A stretch of DNA of 64,000 bases. It comes from Algihabitans sp965233705. Its GTDB lineage: Bacteria; Pseudomonadota; Alphaproteobacteria; Kiloniellales; DSM-21159. Under the pieces are notes generated by a model. The model ran no database searches, was not told where the DNA came from, and saw only the letters and a program-made list of their open reading frames with translations. Shown here piece by piece: positions 38,694 through 46,884 of the stretch (positions are counted from its first letter, which is position 1; each line of letters starts with the position of its first letter). The position numbers and the translations under genes are program-made. The DNA is taken from positions 1,116,001 to 1,180,000 of the forward strand of contig CBDDTF010000003.1 in NCBI GenBank assembly GCA_965233705.1. The letters are read 5' to 3'.

Positions 38694-39637
38694 GCCGCCG
38701 CCGCGCCCAGGAAGATCTCGAAGCAGCGGTCGTGCCAGGGGCTGCGGCCGCCGCGCCCATGGAAGCCGACATGGCCGCCGTGGCGCGGCAAAAGGACGGT
38801 GATCCAGGGGTTCTCCGACCAGGGCTGCGCCAGGTAGCTGGCGCCCGGGATCCAGGGGTCGTCCAGCGCGGCGACGATCAGCGTCGGCACGGTGATGCCG
38901 CGCCAGAAGCGCAGGGCCGAGGCGCGGGCGTAGTAGTCCTCGGCGCCGGCATAGCCGCCGGCCGGCGCCACCACCTCCTGATCGAACTGCCAGACGCTGC
39001 GCAGGCGGGCCAGCAGCGCCGGATCGGCCTTGCTCTCCGCCTTCATCCGACGCAGCAGGTAGTGGTGATAAACGCCATTGCGCGGCGCCATCATGCGCAC
39101 CTGGGCGGCCTTCAGGTCGATCGGTGCCGAGACGCTGGCGGCGGCCAGCACCGGCAGCGGCAGATTCCCCTCGCCCAGTAGCTTCAGCAGCAGGTTGCCG
39201 CCCAGGGAGTAGCCGATGGCGGCCAAGCCGTCCCGCGCCCCCGGCAGCCAGGCCGGCAGCGCGGCGAAGGCACGGCGCAGGTCGCCCGAACGGCCGGCGT
39301 TGTAGTGCCCCCGCGCCAGGGCCGCACCGGGCCCGGCACCGCGCAGGTTCAAGCGCACCACCGGATGGCCGCGCAGAAGGAAGTGCCGGGCGCTGGCCCG
39401 CAGGTAGACCGAGTCCTCGCAGCCCGTCAGGCCGTGGACCAGCACCAGCGGCGGCCCGGCGGCGGGCCCGGCCGGACGGTGCAGACGCGCACGCAGGCGG
39501 TCGCCGTCGCCCAGCTCCAGGCTCAGCGTCTCCCCTGGCCAGGGCGAGAGGTCCGGGCGCGGACGCACCAGCGTGTTGCGCAGCGTCTGCAGATCGCCCG
39601 TCAGCCAGGGCGGGCGCGGTCGGAATGGCGGAAACAT
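38651..39637 (-). CDS. YheT-family alpha/beta hydrolase
   Basis: Hydrolase of 328 aa. It has the N-terminal PPFRPRPPWLTGDLQT segment, LVLVHGLTGCEDS oxyanion region and nucleophile Ser144 in AIGYSLGGN. Asp is in ALDDPWIP and His in RHGGHVGF, matching the YheT/ABHD1-3 family of carboxylesterases. The C-terminal ~14 residues (Ala/Arg-rich) are encoded by sequence overlapping the end of hemB, so the true end may have drifted to a downstream stop. Confidence 0.87.
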   Translation of the reverse strand: MFPPFRPRPPWLTGDLQTLRNTLVRPRPDLSPWPGETLSLELGDGDRLRARLHRPAGPAAGPPLVLVHGLTGCEDSVYLRASARHFLLRGHPVVRLNLRGAGPGAALARGHYNAGRSGDLRRAFAALPAWLPGARDGLAAIGYSLGGNLLLKLLGEGNLPLPVLAAASVSAPIDLKAAQVRMMAPRNGVYHHYLLRRMKAESKADPALLARLRSVWQFDQEVVAPAGGYAGAEDYYARASALRFWRGITVPTLIVAALDDPWIPGASYLAQPWSENPWITVLLPRHGGHVGFHGRGGRSPWHDRCFEIFLGAAAAQPARSRSAAATAK

Positions 39638-39659
39638 GTCGGATCAAATAGGGCGCCAC

Positions 39660-39725
39660 GGGCACCGGTACAGCGGGCACCGGTACAGCGGGCACCGGTA
39701 CAGCGGGCACCGGCACAGCGGGCAC
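39660..39725. repeat. 15-bp tandem repeat (unit GGGCACCGGTACAGC), 4.4 copies
   Basis: Three identical copies, one with a single change (GGCACAGC), and a partial fifth. It lies in the 106-bp gap between two minus-strand hydrolase genes. A 15-bp period leaves any reading frame open in all copies. Confidence 0.9.
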
Positions 39726-39743
39726 GCCGCGCCGGCCGCGTCG

Positions 39744-40631
39744 TCAGACCGTGGGGGCGGCCTGCAGCGCCTCGTCGTAGCGGCCCTCCAGCCAGCGCCG
39801 GACCGTCTCCTGCTCGGCGTAGCTCAGCAGGGCCGGCGCGTGGCCGGCGTCCGGCACCTCGATCAGCGTGGCCTGGGGGCCGCGCAGGGTCATCTGGGCG
39901 GCGGTGTTGGCGCTCAGCAGGTCGGACTGCAGGCCGCGCAGCAGCAGCACCGGGCAGGAGACGAGATCCCAGACCGACCAGAGGTCGACGTCGGTCAGCT
40001 CCTGGCCGACGAAGGCGGCGCCGATCTGCGGATCGTAGTTGGGTTGGTAGCCGCCGCCCGGCCGCGGCCGCAGGGAATCGCGGGTCAGCTTCGCCCACTG
40101 CGCCTCGTCGAGCTTGCCGAAGGTGCCATAGGCCTGGCGGACGTGCCGCTCCGCCTCGGCCAGGTCGTCGAACGCCCAGCTCCGCCCCACGTAGTCGGCG
40201 ATGCGCTGCAGCGCGGCCTTGGGAATCAGCGGTCCGACGTCGTTGATCACCAGGCGGTTGATCGGGTGGCCGCTGTAGGCCGCCATCATCATGCCGATCA
40301 GCCCGCCCATCGAGGTGCCGACCCAGTCGACCCGCTCGACCTCCAGGCGCGCCAGCAGGACGGCCATGTCGTGGAGGTACTGCGGATAGCCGTACTCCGC
40401 CGGGTTGCGCAGCCAGTCGCTGTCGCCGCGCCCGACCACGTCCGGGCAGATCACCCGCCAGCCCGCCGCCGCCAGGTGCGCGGCGAGGCCGTCGAAGTCG
40501 CGCCCGTTGCGGGTCAGGCCGTGGACGCAGACGACGGTGCGCGCGGCGTCGCGTGGCCCCCACTCGCGATAGGCCATGCGATGGAAACCGCCGGTCGACA
40601 GGCTCCTGACGCTCTTCTCCTGCGGCTCCAC
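39744..40631 (-). CDS. Alpha/beta-fold hydrolase
   Basis: Hydrolase of 295 aa. It has the oxyanion motif VCVHGLTRNGRDFD (residues 34-47), nucleophile Ser107 in VGTSMGGLIG, an acid residue in the LRGLQSDLLS segment, and His in PDAGHAPAL. It resembles MhpC/epoxide-hydrolase-like esterases. The substrate is unknown. It is separated from the upstream decarboxylase gene by 96 bp on the same strand. Confidence 0.87.
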   Translation of the reverse strand: MEPQEKSVRSLSTGGFHRMAYREWGPRDAARTVVCVHGLTRNGRDFDGLAAHLAAAGWRVICPDVVGRGDSDWLRNPAEYGYPQYLHDMAVLLARLEVERVDWVGTSMGGLIGMMMAAYSGHPINRLVINDVGPLIPKAALQRIADYVGRSWAFDDLAEAERHVRQAYGTFGKLDEAQWAKLTRDSLRPRPGGGYQPNYDPQIGAAFVGQELTDVDLWSVWDLVSCPVLLLRGLQSDLLSANTAAQMTLRGPQATLIEVPDAGHAPALLSYAEQETVRRWLEGRYDEALQAAPTV

Positions 40632-40727
40632 GGCTGTCTCCCTTCCGGTGCTCGGCGCGGAGAGCTATCCCAATTGCTTGAGACGCGCTTGTCCACCCCG
40701 CTGTGAGCGGCGCCGTGCCGGCCGGGC

Positions 40728-41936
40728 TCAGCCGGCCCCGACGTCCCGCGCCTCGGCGGGCGGCAGGTCGGCGACGCTGACGAAGGTCTGCGGATAGAAG
40801 CCGTTGAAATTGGTCGCCAGGGCGTTGGAGTAGGCGCCGATCTGGTCGACCTCGATCCAGTCGCCCTCGGCCACGTCCGCGGGCAGGCGGAAACGCTGGG
40901 GCAGCACGTCGAGGGAGTCGCAGGTCGGGCCGTTGACGACGAACTCCTGCAGGTGGCCGGCCGGCGGCGGCCCCTCGGGCCGGACCAGGCGCACCGGCAG
41001 GCGGATGCCGGCATCGACCATCTCCGACAGGCTGCCGTAGATGCCGTCGTTGACGTAGAGCTGCGCCTCCTTGCGCAACTGCACCTGGATCAGCAGGGAG
41101 CAGCCGGAGGCGACCAGCGCGCGGCCCGGCTCGCAGAAAACCTCTGGCCCCTCCAGACCGTTGGCCGTCAGGCCGCGCCGGATCTCGTCGAAATAGAGCT
41201 CCAGCTCCGGCGCCACCATCTCGACGTAGTCGGCCGGAAAGCCGCCGCCGACGTCCAGGCAGGCCAGCGACACGCCGGCCTGCGCGGCGACCCGCCCGCA
41301 GATCTCCAGCGCCGTGCCGTAGGCGCCGGGCGTGCGGCACTGGCTGCCGACATGGAAGGCCAGGCCGACCCGGCAACCGGCGGTGTGCGCGGCCCGCAGC
41401 AGCTCCACCGCCTCGCTTTCGGCGCAGCCGAACTTGGCGGCCAGGTGATAGAGCGTGCCGGCAGCCGGCGGCGTCGTCAGCCGTACGATGATGGTCAGCT
41501 CGTCGCGCGGCGCCCGGTGGGTCTCCTCCAGCACCTTACGCAGCTCGCTCGGGTGATCGATGACGAAGTGGCGCACGCCGTAGACCTCCAGCGCCGTGCG
41601 GATCACCGCCCGCCCCTTCACCGGATGCATGAAGTAGGTCTGCGCCTCGGGATAGGTCTCGGCGATCTGCGCGATCTCCGGCAGGCTGGCGGTGTCGAAG
41701 TGACGGATGCCGGCCTGGTACAGCGCGCGCAAGACCTGCGGGTGGGGATTGCACTTCACGGCATAGAGCACGCGACCCGGAAAGCGCTCCAGAAAGGCGC
41801 GCGCGTTGGCCGCCAGCTTGTGCGAACGCAGCAGGTAGACAGGATAGCTGGGCGCCAGGGCGCGCGCCACCGCCTCGGCATCGGGGTAGCGCGTGACGCC
41901 GGCGGCCGCGGGGGGCCGCATGACCCGCTCGGACAT
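40728..41936 (-). CDS. Ornithine/arginine-type PLP decarboxylase (fold III)
   Basis: Decarboxylase of 402 aa. Lys61 in LYAVKCNPHP binds PLP, DVGGGFPADY and EPGRALVA hold the phosphate site, and Cys339-Asp340 in NGPTCDSLD is the ornithine-decarboxylase active-site pair. Its size fits eukaryote-like ODC of alphaproteobacteria rather than DAP decarboxylase. The likely role is putrescine or related polyamine synthesis. ATG 41936 follows GAGGG at 7 nt. Confidence 0.9.
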   Translation of the reverse strand: MSERVMRPPAAAGVTRYPDAEAVARALAPSYPVYLLRSHKLAANARAFLERFPGRVLYAVKCNPHPQVLRALYQAGIRHFDTASLPEIAQIAETYPEAQTYFMHPVKGRAVIRTALEVYGVRHFVIDHPSELRKVLEETHRAPRDELTIIVRLTTPPAAGTLYHLAAKFGCAESEAVELLRAAHTAGCRVGLAFHVGSQCRTPGAYGTALEICGRVAAQAGVSLACLDVGGGFPADYVEMVAPELELYFDEIRRGLTANGLEGPEVFCEPGRALVASGCSLLIQVQLRKEAQLYVNDGIYGSLSEMVDAGIRLPVRLVRPEGPPPAGHLQEFVVNGPTCDSLDVLPQRFRLPADVAEGDWIEVDQIGAYSNALATNFNGFYPQTFVSVADLPPAEARDVGAG

Positions 41937-42053
41937 GGACGGACCCTCGGGGTTGGTGACGGGCCTCGCCTTGATGGGCCTTTCGCGCCGCGAGCGCAAC
42001 CCCTGGCCCGACCGCCGGCGCCTCTTCGCTGGCTCGACGTTGCGCGGCGTGCG

Positions 42054-43226
42054 CTACTCTTCGGCCAGGGCCGGCTCGGCGACGCTTTCGGAGACCAGCC
42101 GCTCGATCACCATGCGCTGGAAGGCCTGGCTGGTCTTCTCGAAGACCGGCGAGAAGACCGCGCCGGTCATCGCCGGAGAGGCGCAGCCGCGGTGCAGGCG
42201 GTGGACGATGTCCATGTCCTCGCGGTTGATGCCGGCGATGGTCTCGGTGCGAAAGCGCCGCGCGGCCTCAAGCTCCGGTGCCAGCGCGGCCTCGCCGACG
42301 AAAAAGACGTACAGCCGCTCGCGCGTACGGTGCGGCCCGTCCGGGGTCAGCACGAAGGCGTAGAAGAAATCGGCATGCAGGCCCGCCATCACGTTGGGGA
42401 AGACGCAGGGGTACTCGGCCTGGCGCCAGGCGCTCTCGGGCAGTCCGGCGAAGCGCGGCAGCGCCCCGTGCGGCTCGGGCGGCGCAAAGCCGCGGCTGCC
42501 GACGCCGACGTAGCGCGGGTGCAGCAGCTCGTAGGAATGGCGGATGCCGGAAAAGCCGTTGAGCCCCGGATGCACCCAGGGCAGGTGGTAGCGCTCGACG
42601 AAGTTCTCGATCGCCAGCTTCCAGTTGGCCGGCAGCACGAAGTCCTCCGTCGCGCCCAGGTGGAGCTGCGAGAGGTCGTAGGCGGCCCAGCGCTCGCTCA
42701 GCGGCGCCAGGTCGTCGTCGAGCGAGGGGGCGAGCGGGTCGAGGTTGACGAAGACCAGCCGCGCCCAGGTGGCGCAGCGCACCGGTTTCAGGCCGTTCAG
42801 CGACTTGTCGAGGCTGGGCGCCTCGTGGCGGTCCTGGCCGCAGATGTGCGGCGTCTTCTTGAGGGTGCCGTCCAGGCCGTAGGTCCAGGAGTGGTAGGGG
42901 CAGGCGATCACCTTGCGGCGGGCCTTCTCGGTCACCAGCAGGGCGCCGCGGTGGCTGCAGATGTTGTGGAAGCAGCGCAGGTAGCCGGTCTCGTCGCGCA
43001 CCAGTAAGAGCGGCCGCCCGGCCACCTCCACCGGCAGCACGTCGCCGACCTTCGGCAGGTCGTCCTCGGCGCCGACGCAGACCCACGACTTGGCGAAGAT
43101 GCGTTCCTGCTCCAGCGCGTAGACCTCCGGGTCGTGGAACATCCAGCCGGGCAGGCCGCGCGCCGTCTCCACCGGCTGACAGAGGCTGTCGCGAACAGTC
43201 CGCAAAAGGGCAGGATCGAGCGGCAT
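42054..43226 (-). CDS. Rieske aromatic-ring/quaternary-amine oxygenase alpha subunit
   Basis: Non-heme iron oxygenase of 390 aa. The Rieske [2Fe-2S] ligands are Cys90-x-His92 (NICSHRGALL) and Cys109-x2-His112 (CPYHSWTYG). The mononuclear iron ligands are His214 and His219 in VERYHLPWVHPG with Asp in REDMDIVH. The sequence resembles GbcA/stachydrine/carnitine-type demethylases as much as aromatic dioxygenases. No reductase gene is adjacent, so electrons must come from a partner encoded elsewhere. Confidence 0.88.
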   Translation of the reverse strand: MPLDPALLRTVRDSLCQPVETARGLPGWMFHDPEVYALEQERIFAKSWVCVGAEDDLPKVGDVLPVEVAGRPLLLVRDETGYLRCFHNICSHRGALLVTEKARRKVIACPYHSWTYGLDGTLKKTPHICGQDRHEAPSLDKSLNGLKPVRCATWARLVFVNLDPLAPSLDDDLAPLSERWAAYDLSQLHLGATEDFVLPANWKLAIENFVERYHLPWVHPGLNGFSGIRHSYELLHPRYVGVGSRGFAPPEPHGALPRFAGLPESAWRQAEYPCVFPNVMAGLHADFFYAFVLTPDGPHRTRERLYVFFVGEAALAPELEAARRFRTETIAGINREDMDIVHRLHRGCASPAMTGAVFSPVFEKTSQAFQRMVIERLVSESVAEPALAEE

Positions 43227-43665
43227 GGCGTCTCAGGACTCCCATCGGCTGGCGAGGGCCGGACTCCAGGGCGCCCTCTTGTCGCCGACAGGATCGGCGG
43301 CAACTCCACCCCGTTCTGACGTAAAAACGACGCCGAGTATTATCGCCCGCGACCAGGGACTTAGGACGGTTTGCGACCGTGGGAACCCAGCTTGCTGGGT
43401 TCGCCGGTCGGGCATCGCTCTAGCGTCGACCACCCGCGATTCCCCCGGCGCTGTCCGGCCAGCGACACCGAGATCGCGACCGGGGCCGGCGCCGGCATCA
43501 CCGGCCCGCTCGCGGCGGCTGTGCGACACGCCGTCTCGTCCGCCTGTCTCGCGCCCCCTGCAACACCGCGCCGGCCGTGTCGTTGGAACGGTCAGAGGGG
43601 CGAACGCCGCGCCATCGCGCCCTCGCCCCGCAAGAGATAGCCCGCAAGGGAGAAGGGAGCACAGC
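43227..43665. other. Divergent intergenic region
   Basis: A 439-bp gap between the Rieske gene and the small secreted-protein gene. It holds the palindromic module at 43361-43423 and an AT-richer patch near 43318-43345 that may be a promoter. No gene could be supported. Confidence 0.5.
43361..43423. repeat. Single palindromic repeat module B variant
   Basis: TTAGGACGGTTTGCGACCG faces CGCCGGTCGGGCATCGCTCTAG. The centre is replaced by a perfect small stem AACCCAG / CTGGGTT. This copy is not next to a stop codon. Confidence 0.75.
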
Positions 43666-44016
43666 ATGATCCGCAATCTGCTTTTCTCGACCGCCGCGAC
43701 CCTGGCGCTGGCGCTTGCTGGCCCGGCCTTGGCACAGAACGGCGATGGCAGCACCAGCCTGACCGACCAACTGGAGACCGATCAGCCGGCCGCCATGGGC
43801 ACCCGCGACGGCGCCATCACCCGCGACCGCGTCGACACCAGTGGCGACGGCAGCACCAGTTTGACCGACCAGATGCCGCGGTCGAACGACGCCGGCGACC
43901 ACGGCATGCGGGACCGCGAGCAGATGTCCGACAGGGGCATGATGCGCCGCAACGGCAACGAGGCCGTGGAATCCGGCGGTGACGGCAGCACCAGCCTGAC
44001 CGACCAGCTCGAGTAG
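43666..44016 (+). CDS. Small secreted protein with three GDGSTSLTDQ repeats
   Basis: Protein of 116 aa that I cannot assign to a family. A clear Sec signal peptide (MIRNLLFSTAATLALALAGP...ALAQ, cleavage near residue 23) precedes NGDGSTSLTDQLE. The motif GDGSTSLTDQ returns twice more, at about residue 63 and at the C-terminus, separated by polar linkers rich in Asp, Arg and Met. The mature protein is short, acidic and probably disordered. It is preceded by GAAGGGAG 8-10 nt before ATG 43666 and followed by a hairpin. Confidence 0.85.
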   Translation: MIRNLLFSTAATLALALAGPALAQNGDGSTSLTDQLETDQPAAMGTRDGAITRDRVDTSGDGSTSLTDQMPRSNDAGDHGMRDREQMSDRGMMRRNGNEAVESGGDGSTSLTDQLE

Positions 44017-44067
44017 GCCGGATTTGGCGGGCGCGCCGGGCGTCCCGTCCGGCGCCCGGCCGGCACG

Positions 44068-44099
44068 CCGCCTCCGCACCCTCGCGGTGCCGGAGGCGG
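44068..44099 (+). terminator. Candidate hairpin terminator
   Basis: Stem CCGCCTCCG / CGGAGGCGG with additional CAC/GTG pairing lies 52 bp after the secreted-protein stop. There is no T run, so factor-independent termination is uncertain. Confidence 0.5.
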
Positions 44100-44263
44100 T
44101 CGTGCGTCGGCCCCGCCGCAACCGCCGCCGGCTTGCCCCCACCCGGCCCTGGCCCACCCGACTTTGTCCGCAACCGGCCTTGTCGGGCGAGAATGGCACC
44201 TATGCCCGGCCCGGCGCGCGTGCGGGTTGACAGAGCCGGCGCCGCGGCGCTCCAAACGGGGCC

Positions 44264-45001
44264 ATGTCCATGGCCTCTCCCTCTTCCGGCGCGCCGGCCG
44301 GCTCCGGCGGGCGCGGCGGCGGCGTGCTCACCTGGCCCGGCCTGCGCCAGGGGCTGCGCCGCATGCTGCCGGTCGGTCTGTTCGTCCTGCCCTTCGGCAT
44401 CGCCTTCGGCGCCGCCGCCGTCGATGCCGGCATGACCACGCTGCAGGCGGTGGTGATGAGCGCGCTGGTGTTCGCCGGCGCCTCGCAGTTCGCCGCCCTC
44501 GACCTCTGGCACACGCCCCTGCCCTATCTCTCGCTGGCGCTGGTGGTGCTTGCGGTCAACGCCCGCCACATCATCCTCGGCGCGGCCCTGTCGCCCTGGG
44601 TCAACAGCCTGTCCCGGTCCAAGCGGCTGCTCGCCCTCGGCTTCATGAGCGACGCCAACTTCGCCGACAGCTACGCCGCCTTCCGCAAGGGCGGGCGCGA
44701 CGTGGGGCTGCTGCTCGGCGGCGGGCTGATGCTGTGGAGCATCTGGATCGTCGGCACCGCGCTCGGCGCCGTCGCGGGCGCCGAGATCGGCGCGCTCGAC
44801 CGCTTCGGCATCGACGTGGTGATGGCCGCCTTCTTCGCCGCCATCGTCGTGGGCGAGCTCAAGACCCGCGCCAGCCTGCTGCCGGTCGCGATCGCCAGCG
44901 CCGTGACCGTGCTGACCCTGGACCTGCTGCCGGTCGGCTGGAACATCATCGCCGCCGCGCTCTGCGGCGGCCTGGCGGGAGCCCTGCTGCGTGCCCGCTG
45001 A
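44264..45001 (+). CDS. azlC: AzlC-family branched-chain amino acid exporter, large subunit
   Basis: Inner-membrane protein of 245 aa with about six to seven segments. LRRMLPVGLFVLPFGIAFGA and VVMSALVFAGASQFAALDLW are AzlC hallmarks, as is VNARHIILGAALSPW. It works with the small AzlD subunit encoded next, overlapping by 11 bp. It exports branched-chain amino acids or analogues. Confidence 0.93.
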   Translation: MSMASPSSGAPAGSGGRGGGVLTWPGLRQGLRRMLPVGLFVLPFGIAFGAAAVDAGMTTLQAVVMSALVFAGASQFAALDLWHTPLPYLSLALVVLAVNARHIILGAALSPWVNSLSRSKRLLALGFMSDANFADSYAAFRKGGRDVGLLLGGGLMLWSIWIVGTALGAVAGAEIGALDRFGIDVVMAAFFAAIVVGELKTRASLLPVAIASAVTVLTLDLLPVGWNIIAAALCGGLAGALLRAR

Positions 45002-45296
45002 CCTCGCCGTCTACGCCGCCATCGGGCTGATGGCGCTGGTCACCTTCGCCACCCGCACCCTGGGGGCGGCGATCATGGCCCGCGTCGGCAGCTCGCCGCG
45101 GATCACCGCCTTCCTCGACGCCCTCTCCGCCTCGGTGCTGGCGGCGATCGTCGCCAACGCGCTGGCCCAGGGCGGCCTGCGCGAGGCGGCGGCGGTCGGC
45201 CTGGCGGCGCTGGTCATGTTCGGCACCCGCAGCGCCGTCGGCGCGATGCTCTGCGCCATGGCCGCCGCCGCGCTCTGGACCGCGCTGGGCGGCTGA
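44991..45296 (+). CDS. azlD: AzlD-family exporter small subunit
   Basis: Membrane protein of 101 aa with three to four segments (AIGLMALVTFATRTLGAAIM, FLDALSASVLAAIVANAL, AAAVGLAALVMFGTRSAVGA). GTG 44991 lies within the end of azlC. The TRTLG and ALSASVLAA blocks are typical of AzlD. Confidence 0.92.
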   Translation: MPADLAVYAAIGLMALVTFATRTLGAAIMARVGSSPRITAFLDALSASVLAAIVANALAQGGLREAAAVGLAALVMFGTRSAVGAMLCAMAAAALWTALGG

Positions 45297-45337
45297 AGCC
45301 GGAAGAGGCCCCGCGCCAGGGACAGGGCTCTGCCCGG

Positions 45338-46816
45338 CTATCCCAGGCCCAGCCGGCGCAGCGCGGCGCCGCCGCCGCTTTCCCGCGCGCGCTTGGCCAG
45401 CGCCTTGACGTCGGCGCTCATCGCCACCGTGCCCTTGGCGACGAAGGCCTCGTGGTTCTTTTCGATGTCGTCGAGGACGTAGCGGTAGTTGACCATGATG
45501 CCGGCCGACTGGCGCAGCCCCTTGGCCGAGGTGTCGCCCAGCCAGTTGATGCGTTCCAGCCGGGCGCCGTTGCGCAGATGGAAGCGCGCCACCGGGTCGA
45601 GCGGCAGGCCGTCCTTGCGCCGCTCGGTGAAGTAGCGCCCGGCCAGACGCATCAGCGGCCCCTCCAGCGCCTTGACGGTCACCGCGTCCTCGGGCCAGTC
45701 GGGCGTGTCGAGCACGGCGCGCAGCGCCTCGCCGGTATCGTCGCTGCCGCCCAACGCGCGGATGCCGCCGCGCTCGTCCTCGCTCATCGCCAGCTCGACG
45801 GTCTCGGCCGACTGGGCGTTCAGCCAGGTACGCAGCCCCGGCACCGGCGAGAGGGTGGCGAAGACCTTCAGGTTGGGCAGGTCGTGGGACAGCTCGCGCA
45901 CCACCATCTTGATCAGGTAGTCGCCGAAGGAGATGCCCTGCAGTCCACGCTGGGTGTTGGAGATCGAGTAGAAGATCGCCGAGTCGGCCTCGGCCGGGTC
46001 CGACAGCGGCGCGGACTCGTCGAGCAACGACTGGATCGAGCCGGCGATCCGCTTGACCAGCGCCACCTCGACGAAGGCCAGCGGCTCGTCGGGCATGCGC
46101 GGATGGAACAGCGCAAAGCAGCGGCGGTCGGAGTCCAGGCGGTTGCGCAGGTCGTCCCAGGAGCGGATCTCGTGCACCGCCTCATAGGCGATCAGCTTCT
46201 CCAGCAGCGAGGCCGGCGAGTTCCAGTCGATGCTGCGCAGGTCGAGGAAGCCGACGTCGAACCAGGAGGTCAGCAACTCGTGCAGGTCGCCGTCGAGGCC
46301 GCGCAGGTAGGCGTCCTGCTTGGCGATCGGCAGCAGATCGGCGCGCAGGTCGGCCAGGAACTTGACCCCCTCGGGCAGGCCGTTGAACTGGGTCAGCAGC
46401 TTGACCCGCGGCGGCACCAGCGCCTGGCGCAGCGCCACCTGCGCGGCCAGGCGCGCCTCCTCGTCCGTCGCCGCCTTGTAGTCGGCCATGGCCTTCTCGA
46501 CGCCGGCCTCGTCGACCGCGAAGCGCGTCGCCAGTACGCCCAGGAAGCGGCGGCGTCCTTCGGTGTCGAGCTGCAGGTAGGTGCGCCCCAGCTCGGCCGC
46601 GCGGGCGCGCGCCGCCACCTCGCCGCCGCGCGCCTCCAGGCACTCGGCCATCAGCTTTTCCAGCGCGTCGGGGTTGCGCGCCGCCTCGGCCGGCAGGGTG
46701 ACGCCGACGCTGCGCGCCGCCGTGGCGGCGATGTCGCGCCACGCGCTCGACAGGTTGCCGAAGGCGCGCTCGAAGAAGCTTTCCTTGACTGCCTGCTGCG
46801 GATCGCTGGTCGCCAT
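45338..46816 (-). CDS. matA: Malonyl-CoA decarboxylase
   Basis: Converts malonyl-CoA to acetyl-CoA plus CO2; 492 aa. The N-terminal helical domain (to about residue 200) is followed by the GNAT-like catalytic domain. That domain carries LFHPRMPDEPLAFVEV, FYSISNTQRGLQGISFG with the catalytic Ser, FATLSPVPGLRTWL, and FHLRNGARLERINWLGD with the catalytic His. It lies 68 bp downstream of the TRAP permease gene, completing a malonate pathway with MatB at 50934. ATG 46816 begins the first helix. Confidence 0.94.
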   Translation of the reverse strand: MATSDPQQAVKESFFERAFGNLSSAWRDIAATAARSVGVTLPAEAARNPDALEKLMAECLEARGGEVAARARAAELGRTYLQLDTEGRRRFLGVLATRFAVDEAGVEKAMADYKAATDEEARLAAQVALRQALVPPRVKLLTQFNGLPEGVKFLADLRADLLPIAKQDAYLRGLDGDLHELLTSWFDVGFLDLRSIDWNSPASLLEKLIAYEAVHEIRSWDDLRNRLDSDRRCFALFHPRMPDEPLAFVEVALVKRIAGSIQSLLDESAPLSDPAEADSAIFYSISNTQRGLQGISFGDYLIKMVVRELSHDLPNLKVFATLSPVPGLRTWLNAQSAETVELAMSEDERGGIRALGGSDDTGEALRAVLDTPDWPEDAVTVKALEGPLMRLAGRYFTERRKDGLPLDPVARFHLRNGARLERINWLGDTSAKGLRQSAGIMVNYRYVLDDIEKNHEAFVAKGTVAMSADVKALAKRARESGGGAALRRLGLG

Positions 46817-46884
46817 GAAGGTCCCTTGTCGCCTGGAAACGCTTGCCTCTGCCGTCAGTCTAACCGCTGTCGATGAACGACCGG

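Noticed and set aside
39660..39725. CRISPR array
   Set aside because: The repeats are contiguous without spacers; it is a simple tandem repeat. The same holds for 2670, 9915 and 52490.
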